Of a stretch of DNA of 58,258 bases, positions 50,424 to 57,198 are shown one piece after another. How positions within the stretch are numbered: the first letter of the stretch is position 1; each line of letters starts with the position of its first letter. This DNA comes from Peptococcaceae bacterium CEB3 (GTDB lineage: Bacteria > Bacillota > Desulfitobacteriia > Desulfitobacteriales > Desulfitobacteriaceae), in the NCBI GenBank assembly GCA_001029295.1, contig LDXJ01000040.1, positions 1 to 58,258 on the forward strand, read 5' to 3'. The position numbers were made by a program, and so were the translations under genes. Under the pieces are notes generated by a model. That model did not search any database. It was given only the letters and a program-made list of their open reading frames with translations, and was not told the origin of the DNA.

Positions 50424-50840
50424 GTGCTTAACATATTCACACAAAGGACCTGGTTGCTCGTCGCGGTATTCTGGTGTGCTGTGATCTTTGCATTCACGGC
50501 GCTCCCCATTTTCACAGGGAAGAATACAGGCATCGTGCTAGAGCATCTTACCCATGTGCCGCTGAAAGACTTAAAGCCTCTGAATTTCCTGGTCCGTAAG
50601 ACGGCCCACGTAGTCGTTTATGCGGTGTTAGCGTTACTCTTGTTCTACGCTATGGGGCACCATGCCGTCCTTTCTTATGGACTGACAACGGTGTATGCGG
50701 CTTCCGACGAGTTCCATCAAATCTTTGTGCCGGGTCGAACTCCTGCGGTGCAGGATGTCATGCTGGATTCAGCTGCTGCGTTGATTGTGATTCTTGTGTT
50801 GACGCGGATTAGGAAGCAGCATCGGTTTGGACGGAGGTGA
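50424..50840 (+). CDS. VanZ-like membrane protein
   Basis: 138 residues. It has the VanZ-like pattern: a first span (WLLVAVFWCAVIFAFTALPI), then LNFLVRKTAHVVVYAVLALL with the conserved RKxxHxxxY, and YAASDEFHQIFVPGRTPAVQ with DxxxD/EFHQ. Three to four membrane helices. Family members are linked to teicoplanin resistance, phosphate metabolism or unknown membrane roles. The start is taken as GTG 50424; its GAGGAG lies very close, so a nearby downstream start is possible. Confidence 0.85.
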   Translation: MLNIFTQRTWLLVAVFWCAVIFAFTALPIFTGKNTGIVLEHLTHVPLKDLKPLNFLVRKTAHVVVYAVLALLLFYAMGHHAVLSYGLTTVYAASDEFHQIFVPGRTPAVQDVMLDSAAALIVILVLTRIRKQHRFGRR

Positions 50841-50984
50841 GGATTATGCCGTGGAAAGCCTGAAAGGGAGCGTTTGTACAAAAGCCCAGTCGTCAGGAAG
50901 TCATGATTATGCAGGTCGTCGTGCGGGTTGCCGCTCTGGTTATTGTTTTCTCTGTGCTGCGTTCCTAAGGACCACGGAGAATGG

Positions 50985-51806
50985 GTGCAAAAGACAATGA
51001 AAACGACAACGAAAAAGAAACTTCTGGCAGTGACAAGTGTCATCGTTGTGGCGCTAGCCGTTGTGGGCCTCTGGGGATACAGCACGTTTTTTCGGGTTAA
51101 TCCCAAAGTGAAGCAACAGCTCTATCACCAGTTCGGAGCGAACTTCTTCAACACGTTTCCGGATAGCGGCGTTGGGAAGAATGCGACTGCTGCTGGCGGC
51201 ATGACCCGGCAGGGAACTGGGGTGGCCGGCCAGGGAGCAGGGGTGAAGCCGGGCGGCGTGGCAGGATCCGGAGCCGGCGCGGGTTCCGGAGCAGCTGGGT
51301 CCACCGTGCCTTTCGACCAGTCTCGGGGCTCAGGCGGGGGCTTATCAGCGAGCGCCGGTTCGGGGAGCAATGACCCCAGCGGTGGCGTACCGGGAGGTAC
51401 GTCCGGGGGGAGTGTGCCGGGAAGTCCCGCTTCATCAGCGGGAAGTGGAGCCTCGTCGCTCACGGAGGCCGAGGTCGTCGGGCAGTATCTGCCGGAAATC
51501 CGCTCCTTGCAAAGCGTGGCCCTCAGCCGCCTGGATACGTTGTACGCGGCGGCTGTTCAAGAGTACCGCCAGGACAAGGCAACAGGGCGGGTCAACCGCG
51601 CGGCCTTGGCCCAGAAATATATCCAGGCGGGAAACCTTTTGGAGTCTAACGTGGATAGCCGGTTCTACAGCATCATGGGTTCCCTGCAGTCCGAACTGGT
51701 CTCCGATGGTCTGCCGACGGATGAAGTGGGGGTGATTAAGAGCCAGTATGAAGCGGCCAAAGCGGCCAGGCGCTCGGCGATTTTGGGGAAGGCGTTGAGG
51801 AGGTAG
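50985..51806 (+). CDS. Membrane-anchored protein with Gly-rich spacer and helical C-terminal domain
   Basis: About 273 residues. An N-terminal basic segment and one membrane span (LLAVTSVIVVALAVVGLWGY) are followed by a long Gly/Ser/Ala-rich linker at about residues 55-165, rich in GTGVAGQGAGVKPG-like repeats. The C-terminal ~100 residues are helical (YLPEIRSLQSVALSRLDTLY, then QSELVSDGLPTDEVGVIKSQ). Family not recognised. It would be anchored with its helical domain outside the cell. The GTG at 50985 has GGAGAAT upstream; ATG 50997 is the alternative. A short remnant of a similar Gly-rich segment occurs at 53333-53390. Confidence 0.65.
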   Translation: MQKTMKTTTKKKLLAVTSVIVVALAVVGLWGYSTFFRVNPKVKQQLYHQFGANFFNTFPDSGVGKNATAAGGMTRQGTGVAGQGAGVKPGGVAGSGAGAGSGAAGSTVPFDQSRGSGGGLSASAGSGSNDPSGGVPGGTSGGSVPGSPASSAGSGASSLTEAEVVGQYLPEIRSLQSVALSRLDTLYAAAVQEYRQDKATGRVNRAALAQKYIQAGNLLESNVDSRFYSIMGSLQSELVSDGLPTDEVGVIKSQYEAAKAARRSAILGKALRR

Positions 51807-51947
51807 ATTGCCCGGAGGATGGTAGTTGCCCCAATGGAGTACCCAGTTTCATGTCCCCCTGTCTGGTAATATAAGGACAAACGCACCTAGATGCTCTTCA
51901 CGGCCGCCTATTCGACATATTCGACACAATAAGGAAAATGTTTCTGA

Positions 51948-52012
51948 CTTGGAGGAAGGATTTTCCCCATGAGTGACGAATAGCCCTATTCAGGGGGAAT
52001 AAAGTCCTAAAA
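51948..52012 (+). promoter_or_regulatory. Sigma-H-like promoter element, copy 3
   Basis: AGGATTT at 51957-51963 and GAAT at 51978-51981, 21 bases apart, within ACTTGGAGGAAGGATTTTCC and a downstream AATAAAGTCC shared with copy 2. It lies just upstream of a nucleotidyltransferase pseudogene. Confidence 0.6.
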
Positions 52013-52192
52013 AGGAAGAAAGGTGTTAAGTGACTGGAGAGCATCTCCTATCAGCGCTTACGAAATTAATCGAAACAGAAAGTAAGAAGACGAGGAGATC
52101 GCAAGTCATTCATTACACGAGCGCTGGGAGAAGCGAAACTGGAGGCTGCGGTGCCGGAAAGGGGTGGCGATTTAAAAGGAGTAACACTAGAA

Positions 52193-52991
52193 TCATTATC
52201 GATAAGGCGGCCAAGGTATTGTCAGATGTTCGGGGAGTCAAGGCGATTGTGCTCGGCGGCTCCCGTGAGCGAGGGACGCATTCGCCCGACTCGGACGTCG
52301 ACATCGGGATCTATTACGATGCCACCGCCCTTGACTTTGCCGCATTACAAAAGGCCGCCCGGACTGTCGACGACGGGTACCGGGAAGACCTGATCGCGGT
52401 GGTCGGGTAGCGGGGACGCTGGGTTAACGGCGGTGGATGGCTGACGGTAAACGGGAGTCCCGTGGATTTCCTGCTGCGCGATATTGCGAAGGTGGAAAAG
52501 GCGGTAGCGGAATGCCGGGCCGGGGTTGTGACTCCGCATTACCAGACGGGCCATCTGCACGCTTATACAATGCGATGTACATGGAGGAGCTTGCGATATG
52601 CAAAGTGCTTTTGGACGAAGACGGAAGCGTATCGGACCTGAAGCGGGTTGCCGAACACTATCCGCCGAAGCTCAAAACCTCCATGATCTCCTTTTTCTCC
52701 TTTGAAGCCGGCTTTTCGCTTATGTTAGCCAGAAAGAACGCGGGTAAAGACGATGTCTATTATGTGGTCGCTCATATCGTACGTTCGGTATCCGCTCAAC
52801 CAGGTGTCGTTTGCTGCTAATGACAAATATTGCTTGAACGAGAAAAAGGCGGTTAATATGATTGACAGTTTTGTAGTCCAGCGGATTACAAAAGCAAGGT
52901 CGATTTGATCTTCACCGCCGCGGGAGCGGATATGGTGGAAGCCTGTATGCACCTCAAACGCTTGACGGAGGAAGTAAAAGCGTTATTGTGA
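52193..52991 (+). pseudogene. Nucleotidyltransferase-domain protein, multiply broken
   Basis: Homologous segments can be followed across frames. IIIDKAAKVLSDVRGVKAIV leads to the catalytic motif LGGSRERGTHSPDSDVDIGI (GS and DxD), then an in-frame stop at 52408-52410 followed by more of the same frame (SPVDFLLRDIAKVEKAVAE). A shift leads to NAMYMEELAICKVLLDEDGS and KLKTSMISFFSFEAGFSLML, and another to AANDKYCLNEKKAVN. A last piece is KVDLIFTAAGADMVEACMHL. At least one nonsense and three frame changes are needed, so it is dead. Intact relatives are polymerase-beta-type nucleotidyltransferases with a helical C-terminal domain. The region from 52030 to 52193 is open in frame but unrecognised. Confidence 0.75.
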
Positions 52992-53526
52992 CGGCGACGC
53001 GACGGAGGAGCACATCAGCAATCATTATGAGCTCGATAAGGCTATACCTGCAGTCGGTGCTTGAGGACAAGATCAAACATCGACAACATCGACAGGAAGG
53101 AGCCGAACGATTGGAGCAATGATGGGCAAGAGCAACTTTTTCTCGCTTCCTGACACGGTGTGCAACGGCAAGGGGTTTGACGAACAGAATTTTGCAAACT
53201 CTGAAAATGCTGTAGAGGGTAGGAGTGGATATTCGACCGCTCCCCAATGAGCAAGGCTTTTCCAGCGGTACTCTTCGGCGGAAGATGCTTCATTGGCGGA
53301 TAGCGGAGGGGGAAGAATCCCAGCGATTCAGGAGGCGTGGCCGGCCAAGGAACCGGGGTGAGCGGTCGGGAGCAGGGGCGAAGCCTAAAGCCTGTGTGGG
53401 TCTACAACCACTTGGATTCACCGGATCTATCTCGCCTTCCAACCCGTAGAAGGTATTTTGGGAAAATGTAGAACCTTATGAGAGGGAAACATCTGACAAC
53501 TCACTTGATGGAAATGAGGGACCTAA
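52992..53526 (+). other. Degenerate stretch before the TIR/DUF4071 unit
   Basis: No gene supported. At 53333-53390 the sequence GGCGTGGCCGGCCAAGGAAC and its continuation match the Gly-rich linker of the gene at 50985 and look like a remnant of a paralogue. The rest has no recognisable coding content. Confidence 0.4.
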
Positions 53527-54777
53527 ATGAATGCTGCTGCCAAGGTTTGCTTTGTCATAATGGGCTTTGGGAAGAAGCAAGACTACGGTTCAAATAGGAC
53601 GTTAGATTTAGATCAGACATATAAAAATATAATCAAGCCCGCGGTAGAGCAGTCAAGTTTAAGATGTATTAGGGCAGATGAAATTATGGATTCTGGAATA
53701 ATTGACAAAAGTATGTATGCGCTAATAATGAAGGCAGATCTTGTAATCGCAGATATTTCTACATATAATCCAAACGTATTATATGAACTTGGAGTACGTC
53801 ATGCCGTAAGGCCATTCTCAACTATCATACTGAAAGAAAAAGGATGTGATTTTCCGTTTGATTTAAACCACAATAGAATCTTTACCTATACACATCTCGG
53901 AGAAGATATCGGTGCAGATGAGGCGAATAGGTGTCAAACTGAATTAAGACTATTAATTAATGAAATTATATTGGCACAAAACGTCGATAGTCCGCTATAC
54001 GAATACTTAAAGAAAACAACTCCCCCCTCACTAAATGAGGACGAATATACTCAAGTTTTGGATGAGTTGGCAGAGAAGGAAAACACTGTTTTTGCTTTTG
54101 TTGAAAAGGCAAAAGAATTTATGAAGAATAGTAGTTTGGAAAAGAACTTATTTGAGGAAGCAGCTGCAATGTGGTCCAAAGTCGAGCAGTTGGTTCCAAC
54201 AGAAAAATACTTTACACAACAAAGGGCACTATGTACTTACAAATCTAAGCAACCATCTATTCATTCGGCCTTGTGTGATGCATTGGTAATAATAGATAGA
54301 CTAAATCCGAGGGACAGCCATGACACCGAAACGTTAGGAATAGCGGGAGCGATTTGCAGAAGGTTGTTTGAAGAATCGGAAGATGCGGTTTACCTGGATA
54401 GGGCTATTGAGCACTATGGTAGGGGATATAACCTAAATAATGATTATTATACTGGGGAAAACTATGCATTTTGCTTAGATCTTAGACGGAATTCAGTTGA
54501 AGATAGCGAGGAAAAGATATATTTAAAACTCAGGGCTAAAAAGGCAAGGCAGAAAATAATAGGCTTTCTTGAAATAGTGACTAGAGATTCTGATTTTGAA
54601 AAACGGGAAGACAAAGAGTGGGTTTTTGCATCAATTTCAACTTGCTATTACGCGTTAAATGACGATGTCAAAGGACATTATTACGAAGATAAGTTTAAAA
54701 ATGAATTCACATCTCCATGGGAAGAGGAAACTTTTAATGATAGCAAAGGAAAGATATTATCTCTAAGAGACAGCTAA
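53527..54777 (+). CDS. DUF4071-like protein: deoxyribosyltransferase/TIR-like domain plus TPR-like helices
   Basis: 416 residues. The N-terminal domain (1-130) starts VCFVIMGFGKKQDYGSNRTL, continues IRADEIMDSGIIDKSMYALI, then DLVIADISTYNPNVLYELGV with Glu87 in the catalytic-glutamate position of the nucleoside deoxyribosyltransferase/TIR-like superfamily. Residues 165-410 are helical, with tetratricopeptide-like pairs (EEAAAMWSKVEQLVPTEKYF, AICRRLFEESEDAVYLDRAI, WVFASISTCYYALNDDVKGH). This layout matches bacterial DUF4071 (TRAF-binding) proteins, related to the central region of animal ASK kinases. It is followed after 21 bases by a TIR gene. It is AT-rich (ATA, AGA codons). A sensor/scaffold or effector role in immunity is inferred. 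Confidence 0.7.
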   Translation: MNAAAKVCFVIMGFGKKQDYGSNRTLDLDQTYKNIIKPAVEQSSLRCIRADEIMDSGIIDKSMYALIMKADLVIADISTYNPNVLYELGVRHAVRPFSTIILKEKGCDFPFDLNHNRIFTYTHLGEDIGADEANRCQTELRLLINEIILAQNVDSPLYEYLKKTTPPSLNEDEYTQVLDELAEKENTVFAFVEKAKEFMKNSSLEKNLFEEAAAMWSKVEQLVPTEKYFTQQRALCTYKSKQPSIHSALCDALVIIDRLNPRDSHDTETLGIAGAICRRLFEESEDAVYLDRAIEHYGRGYNLNNDYYTGENYAFCLDLRRNSVEDSEEKIYLKLRAKKARQKIIGFLEIVTRDSDFEKREDKEWVFASISTCYYALNDDVKGHYYEDKFKNEFTSPWEEETFNDSKGKILSLRDS

Positions 54778-54798
54778 AGCTTACGGGGAGGAAATTTT

Positions 54799-55389
54799 GT
54801 GGGAAGAAAATGCTTTATATCATTTAAAACGGAAGACGAATCCTACAAGAAATGTATCCAGGATAATTTAAACATTAATATGATTGACAAATCTCTTAAT
54901 GAAGCTATCGAATCAGAAGATGAAGACTATATTATGCGAAAAATAAGAGAAGATTATTTATGCGATTCCACAGTGACCATACATTTAATAGGGACAAGAG
55001 GTTCGGAAGATCTTGGTTTAGAAGAACAGATATTTGTAAAGAGGGAACTGCAAGCCTCTCTTTACAACGGTAAGGGGAATACTCGCAATGGAATCTTAGG
55101 TGTAGTTTTGCCAGGTATGATTACTTCGGTTTTTAGGGGATCTTATACCTGTAAGAAGTGCGGAGAAACCCACAACTGGGTAAATGTCAATGATTCTACA
55201 ACCATTAAAGAGTTTAGTATTAATTACTATCTGCCTGGAAACGACAAATGCTATTATGGAGAAGAAGATAGATATTGCGTCATTGTAGGGTGGGACGATT
55301 TTTGTGCTAACCCTGAAATTTATATTGAAAAAGCATTTAAAAAACGAATGTCTAAAATTAGTGAAAAGGTAATCGTGTACCCTAAATAG
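54799..55389 (+). CDS. TIR (DUF1863/ThsB-like) protein with a four-cysteine insert
   Basis: 196 residues. RKCFISFKTEDESYKKCIQD, then SEDEDYIMRKIREDYLCDST, VTIHLIGTRGSEDLGLEEQI and RNGILGVVLPGM follow the pattern of DUF1863 TIR-like proteins such as ThsB of Thoeris, which make cyclic ADP-ribose-type signals. Glu76 or Glu83 could be the catalytic Glu. The C-terminal part has CKKC at 118-121 and two more cysteines (151, 160) that could form a zinc site, which I do not expect in ordinary ThsB. The GTG start has GGGGAGG upstream. It is tightly linked to the DUF4071-like gene and followed 11 bases later by palindromic repeat C. Confidence 0.72.
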   Translation: MGRKCFISFKTEDESYKKCIQDNLNINMIDKSLNEAIESEDEDYIMRKIREDYLCDSTVTIHLIGTRGSEDLGLEEQIFVKRELQASLYNGKGNTRNGILGVVLPGMITSVFRGSYTCKKCGETHNWVNVNDSTTIKEFSINYYLPGNDKCYYGEEDRYCVIVGWDDFCANPEIYIEKAFKKRMSKISEKVIVYPK

Positions 55390-55400
55390 GATAATCCTGG

Positions 55401-55480
55401 TGCTCGACCACAATTCCTCCGTCCCGTCGGAATTGTGCCGGGGTCTGACCTCAACACAACGGAGAACGATTCTGACAATT
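55401..55480 (+). repeat. Palindromic repeat, copy C
   Basis: CACAATTCC pairs perfectly with GGAATTGTG (loop TCCGTCCCGTC). The tail CCGGGGTCTGACCTCAACAC and ACGATTCTGACAATT is shared with copies A and B. It sits directly after the TIR gene stop. Confidence 0.8.
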
Positions 55481-55580
55481 CAATGCTCGAAATCTGATCA
55501 GCAACAAATCGGTGCTCAGCCCCGAGGTTTCCCTCCCGGTCAACCGTGGGTTGGGGACTGTCCCCTTCAAGGTTTGGCAC

Positions 55581-55910
55581 AATACCAAAATCGTTACCGC
55601 CGGAGACTCCTTCACCTATGGTAACCCTTTCGGCCCACAAGAGTCCTGGCCCAAATGGGTCGCCAATCGGCTTGAGATTGACGTCGTCAACAACGCCAGA
55701 GTCAGCCGCACCTCGCGGGATGTCCTCACTCATTTCGACGGGGATATCTTGGCTTACAACCGGGTCATCATCTTTGCCGGAGACGGGGACGCAATTAAGA
55801 GGGTGAGTGAGACAGACTACCGGAACGATATTGAGGCTATGGTCGAAAAGGCGTGGGCGAATAACATCACCCCGATCTTGACTGTAAGAGTTGAGGGCAA
55901 GACAACTTAA
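55581..55910 (+). pseudogene. Truncated copy of the SGNH hydrolase domain
   Basis: Bases 55581-55890 are closely similar to 42990-43303 of the wzx-SGNH gene. The protein has IVTAGDSFTYGNPFGPQESW and EAMVEKAWANNITPILT, but the N-terminal membrane anchor and the C-terminal third are missing, and a small deletion removes two residues (near AYNRVIIF). The frame is open from 55512 but the upstream part is unrelated. It is a non-functional partial duplicate, placed between two candidate defence genes. Just upstream is GGGGACTGTCCCC, a small palindrome. Confidence 0.85.
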
Positions 55911-55960
55911 ACCTAACTGGAAACTGTGGGCCGCTCCTTACTCACAACTGGGAGATTGCT

Positions 55961-55976
55961 CTCTCCATCTGGAGAG
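55961..55976. promoter_or_regulatory. Small palindrome upstream of the ATPase gene
   Basis: CTCTCCA and TGGAGAG pair perfectly around a 2-base centre (TC). It is about 120 bases before the ATPase start in otherwise non-coding sequence and could be an operator. No promoter was clearly identified next to it. Confidence 0.3.
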
Positions 55977-56093
55977 CTCCCCTGCATTAACTACCCGTGT
56001 AGTCTTCCCTAAAGATTATTCCATCTTATCTAGGCTCGATTTATTGTATTTGTTTCTTGGTCCTTTCAAACTTCGACTGAGGAGAGACATAAT

Positions 56094-57158
56094 ATGCTAA
56101 AAGATTTGTACGTGATGAAGATTGACGCAAAACAAGAGTTAGATAATATGAATGATGCGGAGGAAATAGATCGATTCAAAAGGTTAATAATGATTCCAGA
56201 TGGTGTAAATATCGATAGTCTGCTCGATGGTGAGCGGTACTATTTAACGGGTGAGAAAGGTGCCGGAAAAACCGCGATGCTTATTTATACCGCTCTTAAA
56301 GCTGAGGAGCTTTTTGACGCGGAGCGTTGCTTTATAATTTTCAAGGAATTTTCGCAAGAAGAACGCCTAGATTATACCGGGCTAGCACACGTGACCCGTT
56401 ATAATCAAGAGGAAATGGATCCTTATGTGGATTACGAATTTGTTTGGTGGTGGGTTTTCCATAATGCCATAGTCGAGACCGTACTAAATTCGGAAAAGGA
56501 GATATTCCTACCAAACGAATCTCTAGACACCTACCTTGCATCGGTAAAAGCGGTTACTTCAAATCCCAGAGGTGATAACAGGAGGATGCCTGTAATTACT
56601 AAGGACGGTTATATTGAAGCGGCAGTATGTGTCCAAATAAGAGGTATAGAGATTAAGTTGAACGGAAAAGTAAATTTCGAAAGAAACCCAGAAGATAAAC
56701 AGAAAGTGCGTTTCTCGACACACGTTAATGAATTGAATCGGCTCTTCACAAATCTTGGGGCGGGAGACAGTCAACTTTACATGGTCGTTGACGAAATGAA
56801 CCTCTCATCGAAGAACACCGAGGAGTTTGAAAGAGATGTCATTATGATTAGGGATTTGGTAATAGCTATTGAACGCTTTAATGCTCTTAGCAAGAGCTCC
56901 CACGGAAACGTGCGGGTAATTGGGTCGATTAGAAACGAAGTTATTAACTCCGTAAAAGCGAAAGGAAAGGAAATCAATAAGTCCGTAGAGTCGTACGGCA
57001 TTCCCATTGACTGGACACAATATTCCGAAGAGAATCTCCGTCACCCTCTGATAAAACTATTAATGATTTCAGTGCAGAAACCCCCTGATTTTTTAGTCCA
57101 AAGGCAGGAATTCGCCCCTGGTATGCCGAATTGGTACAGTATGACGGAGATATTCTGA
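56094..57158 (+). CDS. P-loop ATPase (Sll1717-like), possibly truncated
   Basis: 354 residues. Walker A LTGEKGAGKTAML at about residues 51-63 and Walker B LYMVVDE at 228-234. Between them are conserved aromatic stretches (YEFVWWWVFHNAIVE), and downstream RVIGSIRNEVINSV may be a sensor arginine. The pattern fits the Sll1717-type P-loop ATPases often found in mobile and defence islands. Relatives are usually longer, and the stop lies about 40 bases before an IS1182-type transposase, so the C-terminus may have been cut by that insertion. The ATG at 56094 follows GAGGAGAG. The gene is AT-rich. Role unknown. Confidence 0.65.
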   Translation: MLKDLYVMKIDAKQELDNMNDAEEIDRFKRLIMIPDGVNIDSLLDGERYYLTGEKGAGKTAMLIYTALKAEELFDAERCFIIFKEFSQEERLDYTGLAHVTRYNQEEMDPYVDYEFVWWWVFHNAIVETVLNSEKEIFLPNESLDTYLASVKAVTSNPRGDNRRMPVITKDGYIEAAVCVQIRGIEIKLNGKVNFERNPEDKQKVRFSTHVNELNRLFTNLGAGDSQLYMVVDEMNLSSKNTEEFERDVIMIRDLVIAIERFNALSKSSHGNVRVIGSIRNEVINSVKAKGKEINKSVESYGIPIDWTQYSEENLRHPLIKLLMISVQKPPDFLVQRQEFAPGMPNWYSMTEIF

Positions 57159-57198
57159 GGTATCAGAATATAACTTGCACATATGGTTATTTGAGGTG

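Noticed and set aside
50903-50968. 21-residue hydrophobic frame before the Gly-rich protein gene
   Set aside because: Very short, with its purine-rich stretch too close to the ATG; hydrophobicity alone is not enough.
52500-52507. ops-like GGCGGTAG (RfaH/polysaccharide operon element)
   Set aside because: It lies within the coding remnant of the nucleotidyltransferase pseudogene, far from any operon leader, and is short enough to arise by chance.
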